Below are positions 1-10,956 of a stretch of DNA of 64,000 nt, in pieces. Location of the stretch: contig CM067532.1 of assembly GCA_034509925.1 (NCBI GenBank), positions 4,544,142-4,608,141 on the forward strand, read 5' to 3'. The notes under the pieces are model-generated. The model did not search any database, was not told the DNA's origin, and saw nothing but the letters and a program-made list of their open reading frames with translations. The position numbers and the translations under genes were made by a program. Numbering within the stretch: position 1 is the first letter of the stretch; every line of letters begins with the position of its first letter. This DNA is from Hirudinaria manillensis (taxonomy: Eukaryota > Annelida > Clitellata > Hirudinida > Hirudinidae).

Positions 1-880
1 TTGTTGTTGTTGTAAAAGACAAAACGATGGTTTTAAACATTTTTTATTCTTCAAATACAAAGTTCAACTAAAAGTGAATTTCTGGACGATTCTTTCATGT
101 TGCTAAAACAACAACAACAACATCAACGACGACGACAAATGTTCGTCAGCTACGCGTGCATCAATGTTGTTGTACGCAGTAAAAAAAAGTTCAACGTTGT
201 TGCTAAATGCATCTCATGCTTCATTCACTCATTAAGTGAAGTCATCATCATCATCACAATTATCGTCATTGTCATAAACATCACCATCATCGTCGTCGTC
301 TTCATTATCATCACCACCACCACATTCATGGTCATCATCATCATCATAATCATCTTCTAAGTCAAAGTCAGCAGATGCGATGTAGCACGAGTAAATAAAT
401 ATTGTAATCGTTGTCGATGAGTCTTTATTTCGATTGTCAATCAAAAGCAAACAACAACGTTTGGATTACTCGAATGAGGATCGCCTTTGTACATTTAAAC
501 TGGCCATGAATGAAACTGCTGATTGAAGAATTCACAGAGAAAGGACGAAGACCATGCCGTGCCGTGCCAGGTGCTGTACCAGATGAGGATTCCAATATCA
601 ACACTGTTAACCGGCATACATTGCATACACATACATCTTTTCAACCACATCCAGCAAAATCTTTTCAATCAATCAACAAAAAAAAGTTCATCAATAACTG
701 ACAACCTACGACTATTATCGTCGTCATCATCATCATCGTCGTCGTCAGAGCCATCATCGTAACCGTCCAAATGAACCGAATTCATGTAGTACAGCGACGC
801 CGTGAAATTCCGCAGTCGACGACCGAATTTGACCCCCGCTGTATGTGTGTGTGTGTGTGTGTGCGTGCGTGTGTGTGACG
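1..880. repeat. Low-complexity DNA: imperfect CAT/CTG-type triplets and a GT run
   Basis: The stretch holds imperfect CAT/ATC triplets at about 240-360, ATC/GTC triplets at 715-757 and a (GT)n run at about 843-880. Open frames across these parts are low-complexity (poly-Ile/Val, Asp or Ser) and I do not treat them as genes. If the minus-strand exon at 881-1339 is terminal, this stretch would be its 3' untranslated region; AATAAA occurs on the minus strand at 424-429. Confidence 0.6.
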
Positions 881-1339
881 TCACAAGATGGCGGTCACTA
901 GGACGCCATTTTGTTCCTCCTGCTCCTCTCTTAGGTGAGCTTCCATGGCACGCGAGGCCCTGTTGTCATGGTGACCGTGGCGTCTCGGAACGGTGCTGAA
1001 GGTGCTCGGAATGCCCGAGAAGTTGTCGGCAGGAGTTGTCGGTTTCGAGGAGATGGAGGAGGTTCTCTTGGGGACTGGTCTAGGATTCTGCTTGCAGTAG
1101 TAGGGCGGAGGGGGCTTCGGAGGATAGGTTGGGTTGACCGATGTCCCCCCCTGCTGCTGTTGTTGGCCGATGTTGGAAACAGTCCGATTGTGACGTATGG
1201 TGCAGTAGGGCTGATCGAGCACCTGACGAGTTACCAGGTCGTTCCAAGCGGGCGGCTCCAGAGAGGAGGAAGAAGAAGAAGGGAGGAGATGGCGAGGGGA
1301 TGGACGGAGAATTCCCTTCAAAGCTTTTGTTTCACTCTG
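881..1339 (-). CDS. Terminal exon of an unidentified proline/serine-rich protein
   Basis: The reading frame stays open from a strong acceptor (pyrimidine run, then TTCATTCCACAG, ending at 1340) to a TGA at 881-883, giving 152 residues in phase 0. It is clearly more GC-rich than its surroundings. Visible features are a Ser run near residue 25, a Gln run before a Pro-rich PPPPYY stretch, basic Pro/Ser sequence, and an acidic end rich in Glu and Gln. The composition suggests a disordered tail. The PPxY-like stretch could bind WW domains, but that is inference. I do not recognise the protein, and upstream exons were not found. Calling it the last exon rests on the stop codon and acceptor only. 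Confidence 0.5.
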   Translation of the reverse strand, partial: QSETKALKGILRPSPRHLLPSSSSSSLEPPAWNDLVTRQVLDQPYCTIRHNRTVSNIGQQQQQGGTSVNPTYPPKPPPPYYCKQNPRPVPKRTSSISSKPTTPADNFSGIPSTFSTVPRRHGHHDNRASRAMEAHLREEQEEQNGVLVTAIL

Positions 1340-2189
1340 CTGTGGAATGAATAAAAAAAAACTTGAACGGTTTCGTGTTTTCCTAAGCTGGAAATTGTCC
1401 TTAACAGACATTTTAATAAGGAAGAGAGATATAGAAAGAGAGAGAGCGAGAGAATCATTTTTTTTTCCTGAAACAGTGGGTGGAGGAATATTTAAAATTT
1501 AATTTGGATATTTACTCACATTTTCCGGGGCATCCCCGTTAAATTTCTCTTCCTGCTCTAAGATCTAGTTCTCTACCAAACTATTCCATATCTGCCGCTG
1601 CGAACTTCCAATACTAGGAATTGATATCATTAAAGTGTTATCATAATCAAATCAAAACTGTATTTTAAAATGAAAACATACAAAATTTCGATCATCCGAG
1701 CAGGAAACATCCTGTGAACAATGTTTCCTAAATATAAGTTTTCCAATTTCAATGAACGTGCCGATGGATTTTTGCTGATAGAATTAAGACATACATATGA
1801 CACGTACGTGACATATATGATAAATAAATTAGCCCCAACGCCTCTTTAACACTGAGATGGTCTTGACATAATCGTTAGATGCCGGTTTTGCACGAATAAA
1901 GGCTAATTCTATCTGACAGCAGGCTGAAAATCCTCTTCAAAACGTCACTTACTGTAAATCTCTTATTCTTTTCTAAATCATGCCAGTAATACAGAAACCC
2001 ATCAAAGTTAAAATTTTATTTTGTCTCAAGAACTTTCTGACCTCCATAATTTGTCTCCATATTCGGCCACGGTTTAAGGAAAATTCAACGCCCGTATGTT
2101 CATTGCGTTAGCATTGAACTTATCACGTGATGCGTTCGATAAATGCAGAATTAAAGGTTTTTTTTACTTTGGATGACTCCAAAACTATT
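1340..2189. other. Non-coding; old copy of the repeat-unit sequence
   Basis: No gene is visible. From about 1462 the sequence matches 7388-7920 and the equivalent places in the 9.1 kb units, with scattered differences. Its TCATGCCAG/TAATAC stretch at about 1979-1992 preserves the site before the LINE insertion seen at 7927, 17097 and 26180. Confidence 0.6.
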
Positions 2190-2521
2190 GTAATAACCCG
2201 GGGTCCTCAAACTAATTATGGAAGGTCAGGTTTATTGAAAGTGTTCGGATGAAAGATGTACAATGCTTAATTGTCTAAGTCTTGAAATCTGCTATTTCTC
2301 TAACTCTCGCTCTGCTTTTCGAGATAAATCTATTTGTCGAGATTCATAACCAAAGACTCTGAATAGTACCAATTAATTAATTTTCAAATTATATTGCCAC
2401 TCAATTTAATTAATCACTAAATTAATTAATTTAATTAAATATAATTTTTTAAATTACTAAATTAATTAATCAGCAATATAATTTTAATTATTCTTCAATT
2501 ATCTGGATCCAGGGAACCAAC
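2190..2521 (+). mobile_element. MITE-like non-autonomous DNA element, copy 1
   Basis: This 332-bp AT-rich segment has no coding capacity. It is flanked by ACTATT at 2184-2189 and again at 2522-2527, a 6-bp target duplication. Related sequence at 4411, 9150 and 43203 lacks the insert. The ends start GTAATAACCCGGGG and finish CCAGGGAACCAAC, forming imperfect inverted termini (about 11 of 17 positions pair). The interior is dominated by ATTAATTAA-type sequence. A second copy lies inverted at 46511-46807 with its own 6-bp duplication. The superfamily is not determined. Confidence 0.65.
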
Positions 2522-3739
2522 ACTATTATGCAATTGTTATCTTGCATGAAATTAACTGCATGGAAATGAAAGTGATAATAATTACCAATTTAAGAATAAA
2601 TGTATATTTTTAAATAAATATTTATAAATAGGAAGATTTCGTAAATTTTAAGAGCGATGTTTATGGCGAGCTCTAGAGATTTTAACGATTGTTTGTTATT
2701 TTTTAGCGACCTCAACACTATTTCCTCCAGCAACAAGTGAGGACTTTCAAGAAAGTTGTTGATGTTGAAGTTTAAATGCACATTAATTTGTCACCAGTTT
2801 AAGTGCACATTAATTTGACACCAGTTTAATTTATAGTTACGTGTTTAATTGAAATAAATCAGTTTATTGATAACTTATGAAGGAGCTAATGTTTAACTAA
2901 TAACGATCTTTAATAAATTAATTCATTAAAAATTCAAAAATTGTTAATCGTTTTGGTTGTAAATCGAACTTTTTTCATTTCGGCAGATTTTAACCCATCA
3001 AGCAAGTTTTTGTTTTATTTTTATTGCCGTAAATTAGCAGAAGTAATAGATTTTTAATCATAAAACATTTGTAATTGCAATTTAATTACTTTAATTTCAA
3101 TTAACATTAATATAATATTACAATATAATTACATAACACGATTATAATTACCTGATTCTTTCTCATCATAAAAATTTCATAATTATATCATAATTAAGCA
3201 GTTAATGTTAAAAATGTATAAATTCATATTGTTAATTAATATTCTTTATAACTGTGTAATAAAGTATATAATTTTAAATGTCTTAGAAATTCTTCCGCAT
3301 ATACTTTAATACTGTAGCTCACTTAAATATTTAATGATGTACGAACTTCTGCCGATAATTTTCCCTTTGAGTCCCGTGGAATAAGAACTCATCGGTCATT
3401 CTTCGATTTCGTTTCGGGGGTATCACATCAGGATTTTTCTTGTAATATTCATCTGGAGTTCTCAAAACGTTTCTCGGGACAATTTCAAAATGTTGTAGCC
3501 CTTTGGAAATTGAATAATTTACATTCTTAACCCAATAATCTGACCCCTTTCATGCTAACCCAGTTTTCATTTTCCATGTTCTTATATGTAAATAAAATGT
3601 TTAATTTGTTATAATTGATGTTCTTACATGTGCTATGTGTTAAATAGATAATAAGATAAGTTGTGCCAATTTATTCGTAGAAACCATTAATTTATTGAAA
3701 TAATATTAATTGAATAATCTAATTAAATTAATAAAACAG
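2522..3739. other. Non-coding AT-rich repeat-unit sequence with a two-copy 27-bp repeat
   Basis: The sequence is homologous to 5930-7038 and 15110-16192, which lie between the signal-peptide exon and the domain exon in the units. Positions 2770-2823 carry two copies of the 27-bp repeat that is expanded at 9392. No signal-peptide exon is found upstream here, so the domain exon at 3740 lacks a visible first exon. Confidence 0.6.
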
Positions 3740-3967
3740 CACCCTGCATTTGGTTGCACAAATCCGACACCAATTCAAGAGATGGATTATCCACTACCTA
3801 TTTGAGTCTGGCTGAGTGTCAGACAAAGTGTTTGGAATTTAATTCTTGCAACTATGGACTTGATTGGGGTCCTAATAATGCCAATGGAAAGAGATGCTGG
3901 TTTTCCACAGGTAATGGGATTAGTCCGGCACCAGGAATGTCTCATTATTACAAGATCTGCGAAGAAA
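3740..3967 (+). CDS. PAN/Apple-like domain exon (orphan)
   Basis: The exon lies between an acceptor AAAACAG and a donor GTAAGA, is 228 nt long and has phase-1 borders. The frame is open and contains all six cysteines: CIW, ECQTKC, CNYGLDW, CWFS and a final C in KICEES. An SDTNS motif follows the first cysteine. It is a diverged relative of the exons at 16193, 25276 and 41144. No signal-peptide exon precedes it in the expected place, so it may be a relic or belong to a longer transcript. Confidence 0.55.
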
Positions 3968-5641
3968 GTAAGAAACTCACTTAATTTTTGATCCGTAACC
4001 ATTGCATTGCAAAAATCACACATGTCGGTCTTTCATAATAATGGAATGTTAAACACAATCAATCCTTCGGAAGACCTGGGTTCAGGCACGAATGAATGAA
4101 TCAATTTTTTTTTTCTGAGACAGTGGGTGGAGGAATATTTAAAATTTAATTTGAATAAAGGCTAATTCTATCTGACTACAGGCTGAAAATCCTCTTCAAA
4201 ACGTCACTTACAGTAAATCTCTTATTCTCAGTAATACTGACACCCATCAAAGTTAAATTTTTATTTTGTCTGAACAACTTTCTGACCTCCATAATTAGTC
4301 TCCATAATCGGCCACGGTTTACGGAAAATTCATCGCGTTAGCATTGAACTTATCACGTTATGAGTTCGACAAATGCAGAATTATAGTTTGTTTTACATTG
4401 GATGACGCCAAAACAATTATGCAATTATCTTGCATGAAATTAACAGCATGGAAATGAAAGTGATAATAAAAACCAATTTACGAATAAATGTATTTTTTTT
4501 ACAAATATCTATAAAAAGGAATATTTCGTAAATTTTAAGAGCGATGTTTCTGATCTAGAGATTTTATACCTATAGAGATTTTAACGATTGTTTGTTATTT
4601 TTTAGCGAACTTACCTCCATCTCCTTCAGCAACAAGTGAGGACTTTCAAGAAAGTTGTTCATGAGATTTCGTATGTGATAAACTATTACTACATTGCAGC
4701 AATTACATTGACTTGCAATTGGATAGCAAGCCTTCTATCGAACTTGTTAACAATAGTTGCCAATTTATGAATGTTTCACCAGCATTCTATGCTTTTATTG
4801 TTCACCTTTCATAAGGTCTGATTGGGTGTATAGGCTAGAAGGAAAAGAATTTGAATTGGATTAAAAATAGCCTTTATTTTCATTGTTAATCATAAGACAT
4901 TTGTAATTGTAATTTAATTTCTTTAATTTTAACATTAATATGATATTACAATATAATTACATAACACGAGTATAATAACCTGAATCTTTCTTTTCATAAA
5001 AATTTCATAATTACATCATAATTAAGCAGTTAATGTTAAAAATGTATAAATTCCTATTGTTAATTACTATACTTTATAACTGTGTAATAAAGTATATAAT
5101 TTTAAATGTCTTAAAAATTCTTCAGCATATACTTTAATAATGTAGCTCACTTAAAAATGTAATGATATAAGAAATTCTGCCGAAAAGTTTCCCTTTGGAA
5201 TAAGAATTCATCGGTCATTCTTCGATAGTTATGGGGGTAGCACATCAGGATTTCTCAAACGAATTTATGCGTGTTTTACATCAATTTTAACAATTTTTTC
5301 AAAGTTTTTTGAGAGTGTCTTTCATGGTTCTTGGGAGTATCGAAATCACGATTTATAATTTAAAATACAATAACACAACCTTTATATATGAAAATTGAGT
5401 ATTTTCAACTTTCAAATTGGATTACATGTTGCATATCACTTTTAAAACAAAAATCTGACGTGGCTAACAATGCTCCAAAAATAGAAATTAATTTCAGCCC
5501 ATTGACTTAAAAGATGGAGGAATGATCTGTTGCATTGCATGATTGCACTTGGGTGGAATTTTTAAACAAATAGATCCTAATATCAATTTCTTGATATTAA
5601 TTCTGCATGTATCTTTGCTAAACCTTAACGAGTTTGGAGCT
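3968..5641. other. Non-coding mosaic with a truncated domain exon at 4700
   Basis: Positions 4614-4722 match 43430-43529, the acceptor region and first 23 nt of the domain exon at 43507 (through the C-N-W start). The sequence then jumps to a segment related to 43010, so that exon copy is cut off and dead. The remainder repeats unit sequence and is AT-rich. An empty LINE site is visible near 4230. Confidence 0.55.
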
Positions 5642-5705
5642 ATGATATTCCCAGAAATTTCGACCTTATTTTTTGTTTTTGGGGTTGTTTCGGGACGATC
5701 ACCAA
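5642..5705 (+). CDS. Signal-peptide exon of a PAN-like gene, oldest copy
   Basis: The exon opens with ATG and encodes 21 codons plus one base: MIFPEISTLFFVFGVVSG, then a short polar stretch, followed by the donor GTAAGA. The hydrophobic core LFFVFGVV and small residues before the end fit a secretory signal. The phase-1 donor matches the phase-1 acceptor of the domain exon at 7039. It differs from the copies at 14809, 23893 and 41003 (Phe for Leu at residue 3, Arg for Gln near the end). Confidence 0.6.
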
Positions 5706-7038
5706 GTAAGATTTTATTTGTAAACTCACTTCAATTTATGGAAATAACATTAATTGATTAAACCAATTAAATTAATAAAAATGCACACTGCGTTTGGTTA
5801 TACAAATCCGTCTCACACGCATTCTATGCTTTTATTGTTCACCTTTCATAAGGTCTGATTGGGTTTTTAAGCTAGAAGGAAAAGCATTTGAATTGGATTA
5901 AAAATAGCCGTGATTTTCATTGAAAATTTAAAGCCTGTTTAGAGTTAAAATGTATTTTTTAAAATAAATATTTATCAATAGGAATATTTCGTAAATTTTA
6001 AGAGCGATGTTTATGGCGAGTTCTAGAGATTTTAACGATTGTTTGTTAATTTTTAGCGATTTCCAAGAAAGTTGTTGATGTTGAAGTTTAAGTGCACATT
6101 AATTTGACACCAATTTAATTTATAGTTACGTGATAAATTGAAATAAATAAGTTTATTGATAACTTATGAAGGAGCTAATGTTTAACTAATAACGATCTTT
6201 TAGAAATTAATTCATTAAAAACTCAAAAATTACGGATCGTTTGGAATATATATCGAACTTTTTTCGTTTCGGCAGATTTTAACTCATCAAGTAAGTTTTT
6301 GTTCTATTTTTATTGCCTTAAATTAGCAGAAGTAATAGATTTTAAATCATAAAACATTTGTAATTGTAATTTAATTTATTTAATTGTAATTAACATTAAT
6401 ATAATATTACAAAATAATTACATAACACGACTATAATAACCTGAATCTTTCTCATCATAACAATTTCATAATTATACCATAATTAAGCAGTTAATGTTAA
6501 AAATGTATAAATTCCTATTGTTAATTAATATTCTTTATAACTGTGTAATAAAGTATATAATGTCTTAGAAATTCTTCCGCATATACTTTAATACTGTAGC
6601 TCACTTAAAAATTTAATGATGTACGAACTTCTGCCGATAATTTTCCCCTTGAGTCCCGTGGAATAAGAATTCATCGGTCATTCTTCGATAGTTTTGGGGG
6701 TATCACATCAGGATTTCTCATGTCATATTCATCTGGAATTCTCAAAAAGTTACTCATGACAATTTCAAAATGTTGTAGCCCTTTGGAAATTTAATAATTT
6801 ACATTCTTAACCCAGTAATCTGACCACTTTCATGCTCACCCAGTTTTCATTTTCCATGTTCTTATATGTAAATAAAATGTTTCATTTGTTATAATTGATG
6901 TTCTTGCATGTGCTGTGTACTAAATAGATAATAAAATAATTCAGGGATCCAACAATATGTTGTGCCAATTTATTCGCAGAAACTATTAATTTATTGAAAT
7001 GAAATTAATTGATTAAACCAATTAAATTAATTAAACAG
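5706..7038 (+). other. Putative intron between signal and domain exons
   Basis: About 1.3 kb of AT-rich sequence separates the two exons. It holds one copy of the 27-bp repeat near 6090. Near 6943 a short AGGGATCCAAC piece equals one end of the MITE-like element and is absent from the related sequence at 3648. The equivalent intron in the copy at 41003 is only 77 bp, so most of this length is probably inserted or retained repeat DNA. Confidence 0.45.
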
Positions 7039-7271
7039 GACCGTGCGTTTGGTTGTACAAATCCAACACCAATACAAGAAATGGAATGTCCACTTCCTTT
7101 TTGAGTCTGGCTGACTGTCAGAAAAAATGTTTGGAATATAATTCTTGCAACTATGGACTTGATTGGGATCCAAATAATACCAATGGAATCAGTTGCTGGT
7201 TTTCCTCAGGTACTGCGAGTAGTTCGGAACCTGGAGTGTCTCATTATTTCCAAAACTCACTTAATTTTTGA
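7039..7271 (+). pseudogene. Damaged PAN-like domain exon lacking its last cysteine and donor
   Basis: The acceptor TTAAACAG and the first five cysteines (CVW, DCQKKC, CNYGLDW, CWFS) are intact. In the homologous exons the frame ends HYY...C followed by a GTAAGA donor. Here a short deletion after HYF removes the sixth cysteine and the donor, so the frame runs into former intron and stops at 7269-7271. Either this copy is non-functional or it became a shorter final exon. PAN domains normally pair the first and last cysteines, so loss of the last should destabilise the fold. Confidence 0.55.
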
Positions 7272-7926
7272 TCCGTAATCATTGCATTGAATCAATATCA
7301 CATGTCGGATATTCATAATAATGGAATGTTAAAAGCAATCAATCCTTCGGTAGATCTGGGTTGAGGCATGAATGAATGAATCAAATTTTTTTTTCTGAGA
7401 CAGTGGGCAGAGGAATATTTAAAATTTAATTTGGATATTTACTCACATTTTCCGGGGCCTCCCTGTTAAATTTCTCTTCCTGCTCTAAGATCTAGTTCTC
7501 TACCAAACTATTCCATATCTGCCACTGCGAACTTCCAATACTAGGAATTGATACCATTAAAGTGTTATCATAATCAAATCAAAACTGTATTTTAAAATGA
7601 AAACACACAAAATTTCGATTATCCGTGCAGGAAACATCCTGTGAACAATGTTTCCTAAATATAAGTTTTCCAATTTCAATGAACGTGCCGATGGATTTTT
7701 GCTCATAGAAATAAGACATACATATGATACTTACGTGACATATATGATAAACTCAATAAATAAGCCCCAACGCCTCTTTAACCCTGAGATGGTCTTGACA
7801 TAATCCTTAGATGCCGGTTTTGCACGAATAAAGGCTAATTCTATCTGACTGCAGGCTGAAAATCCTCTTCAAACCATCACGAAAGTACTTACAGTAAATC
7901 TCTTATTCTTTTCTAAATCATGCCAG
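7272..7926. other. Non-coding start of tandem unit 1
   Basis: From about 7310 the sequence is almost identical to 16480 onward and 25560 onward. No gene is visible. Confidence 0.6.
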
Positions 7927-8953
7927 TTTTTTTTACGGTTATGAATTCGTTTATTCAAAAACAAAATTTGAAATATACACAGATCATGCCCAAAAAAATC
8001 ACAAATTCATCAATGGTTTATCCCAAGGGAATTTAATTCCCGTCTAGGGGATAGGCTAATTCATATTGACAAAGTTGAAGGGGCGTATGAAAGGGTCTTT
8101 ACATAAATGATAAACTGAGATTTTGATGACAAAACTTCTAAACTTCTAAACACGATGGGAACAACGAACACCTGATAATGAGAGATGTAGAGGGAGGTGC
8201 TGTGACAGAAGACCAAGGATAACGAAAGGAATGATGAAGTGATGAGGAAATGTGCGGTTCAACAACTGGAGAGAATGTGTTTTTTTAAGAAGAGATTTAA
8301 ATAGAGAGGAACTGTTTAAAGAAGTAAGGGATAATGGCAGAGAAGAGAACAAAAATGGACCTTTACAACATATGGAGAATTTTTTGAAGGTGGTACGGGA
8401 AAATTCAGATCTAAATTGATTGGATGATCTAAGATTGTAAGAGTGGATATCTGAGGATTTGGAAAGCATATTACTAAAGGCAGAAGGCAGCAAGTTATGT
8501 TCATAATTATACATGAAGAGGCAAGTTTGGAATTTATTGATCTGATAAATATTCAACAAACCATTTGAAATGAAGAAGTCCTTTGTGTGAGCACGTGGAT
8601 GGAGGCGAAACATAATCCTGATTATTCTTTTTTGAAGAGTGAGTAGATGGGTGAGTTTAGAGGGATAGCTAGATGCCCAAGTTATATTACAATAGATGAG
8701 ATAGGGATAGATTAATGAATAGTACAGCATAGTAAGAATTTTTCTATCAACAAATGAACTGATTTTTGATATGACTCCAATGTTTTTTGAAATTTTGGTG
8801 GCAACATAATTGATGTGGAAAGACCAGTTTAATTTCTCATCGATAATAATGCCGAGGAATTTGGTGGACGTAACATGTTTAATCTGAAGGTTGTTGATGC
8901 TGGGTTGAATGATATGAGTTCTATCCTTGTTCTTTGAGCAAAACAGCATAAAG
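7927..8953 (-). mobile_element. 5'-truncated non-LTR retrotransposon (LINE), unit 1
   Basis: This 1.03 kb insert ends in an A-run on its minus-strand 3' end (7927-7934) and is absent from related sequence at about 1987 and 4230. It carries the last 267 codons of a reverse-transcriptase ORF (8146-8949). The part present runs from just after the catalytic core through the KFLGIIIDEKLNW motif and the thumb/C-terminal region. This C-terminal type is found in jockey/CR1/L2-like LINEs; I cannot pick the clade. No FADD box or endonuclease is present, so it cannot mobilise itself. Confidence 0.75.
8146..8949 (-). pseudogene. C-terminal fragment of LINE reverse transcriptase, unit 1
   Basis: The frame is open for 267 codons. 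Its TKFLG...DEKLNW segment, a YSLIYPYLIYC-type helix and an LQKRIIRIMF segment are standard for the region after the RT palm. The open frame continues to the insertion edge, so the first Met is internal to the original protein and not a real start. The frame is intact in all three units, which probably reflects recent duplication rather than selection. Confidence 0.7.
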
Positions 8954-9391
8954 TAATACTGACACCCATCAAAGTTAAATTTTTTTTTATATGAACAACT
9001 TTCTGACCTTCATAATTAGTCTCCATAATCGGCCACGGTTTACGGAAAATTCATCGCCCGTAAGTTCATCGCGTTAGCATTGAAATTATTACGTGATGCG
9101 TTCGACAAATGCAGAATTAAAGTTCAAAGCTTTTTACTTTGGATAACGCCAAAACTATTATACAATTGTCATTTTGCATGAAATTAACAGCATGGAAATG
9201 AAAATAATAATAAATTTAATTTACCAATTTAAGAATAAATGTATATTTTAAAATAAATATCTATAAATAGGAAGATTTCGTAAATATTAAGAGCGATATT
9301 TATGGCGAGCTCTAGAGATTTTAACGATTGTTTGTTATTTTTTAGCGACCAGCAACAAGTGAGGACTTTCGAGAAAGTTGTTGATATTGAA

Positions 9392-9634
9392 GTTTAAGTG
9401 CACATTAATTTGTCACCAGTTTAAGTGCACATTAATTTGTCACCAGTTTAATTGCACATTAATTTGTCACCAGTTTAAGTGCACATTAATTTGTCACCAG
9501 TTTAAGTGCACATTAATTTGTCACCAGTTTAATTGCACATTAATTTGTCACCAGTTTAAGTGCACATTAATTTGTCACCAGTTTAATTGCACATTAATTT
9601 GTCACCTGTTTAATTGCACATTAATTTGTCACCA
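9392..9634 (+). repeat. 27-bp minisatellite, 9 copies (unit 1)
   Basis: Nine tandem copies of a 27-bp unit with core GTGCACATTAATTTGTCAC differ mainly at one G/T site. Unit 2 has six copies and unit 3 has eight. A 27-bp period stays open in frame, but the predicted nonapeptide repeat has no start context or splice context, so I treat it as non-coding. Confidence 0.9.
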
Positions 9635-9761
9635 GTTTAACTTATAGTTACATGTTTAATTGAAACAAATCATTTTATTGATAACTTATTATTTTTAGCA
9701 AACTCAACACTATTTCCTCCAGCAACAAGTGAGGACTTTTAAGAAAGTTGTTGATATTGAA

Positions 9762-9842
9762 GTTTAAGTGCACATTAATTTGTCACCAGTTTAAGTGCAC
9801 ATTAATTTGTCACCACTTTAAGTGCACATTAATTTGTCACCA
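9762..9842 (+). repeat. Second 27-bp minisatellite block, 3 copies (unit 1)
   Basis: The same repeat occurs again 128 bp downstream, after a duplicated flank containing CAGCAACAAGTGAGGACTTT. Units 2 and 3 have three and two copies. Confidence 0.85.
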
Positions 9843-9894
9843 TTTTAATTTATAGTTACGTGTTTAATTGAAATAAATCAGTTTATTGATAACT

Positions 9895-10956
9895 TATGAA
9901 CTCACTTAATTTTTGATCCATGTCCACAACGATTATTACCACAACGAAGTTCCTTTGATCGTGTAGTTATTAACCTTTAGCCTTTTGTTTTAAATTCTTT
10001 TTGATTGAATTAATTCCTTCAACGTCAATGGTACTATTTTACAACGAATATTCAGTTGAGCAAATAATTTAACCGAGTGAGAACTTCAATTGTTAAGCAA
10101 TAGCACGCATTCTGCTGTAGTAAAACCTCTTGACTCGGAAATAAAACTGCAACTTATTTAGAAGTATTTTTTTCTTCATAGTGATTCATAAAATATGATT
10201 ACATAACAAGTTCTATGAAGGCGTTGGTCTGGAAAGGTTACGTGAAACTTGAAAACTCGATAATAAGTACCAAGATATTCTTTTGGGGAAGGGAAGGGGA
10301 TTATGAACCCACAAATCTCTTCATCGAAGGCTTAAACAATTTGGTATGATTAAGTGCTTCATATTGGCCTAAATTGGTCAATCAGGTAGCCATTTCCTGT
10401 AATTCTTAAAGTGTTAAATACATTTACTTCAGAAAAATTGTCGACTTTATAATTAATTAGATAATTGACTATCATTTCATCACCAGAAATTAAAGGTGTT
10501 ACTAATACTTGACTGCGGATTTAGATCAGGATGCATCACCAAACTTGAGATAATCAAGAAATATATACTTCAAAATTTTTAGGACTTTTGCTTATTTTTT
10601 GACCTGCAATCGACAGTATATGAGAAGTATATTATAATTATTTCAAAATCGCGATTGTATTTCATTTAAGAGAAATGTTTTTTAAGGCCTTGCCACATTT
10701 AAACTTGCTGCTTATAAGATTCCTTAACCATTTTTAAACATTCCTAACAAATGACCATCCTCCACATCCAGCTTTGAACAAAATGTAATTCACATTAGTA
10801 ATAAATTATTTAATTAAATTAGTTTAATTAAATTTTCAAAAGAATAAAATATAAAATGTAGAACAAACCTTGATAATTACATTACTAGCAAAAATACATA
10901 TGATGAGAATCAAGAATAAATGTTATTTAAAACATAGTACAACACTTTTAACTAAC
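9895..10956. other. Unit 1 junction region: fused pieces of the 45 kb and 48.7 kb loci
   Basis: Positions 9930-10560 match 45125-45760, including the end of a candidate small-peptide exon whose Gln codon is a TAG here. At about 10565 the match switches to 48675 onward. A copy of a 12-nt linker exon lies at 10760-10771, but its donor reads GA instead of GT. No intact gene is present. Confidence 0.6.

Noticed and set aside
97-450. Poly-Ile/Val and poly-Asp frames
   Set aside because: Translations of imperfect CAT/ATC repeats.
9378-9647. Open frame with a repeated nonapeptide across the minisatellite
   Set aside because: It follows from a 27-bp period without stops; copy number changes freely and there is no start or splice context.
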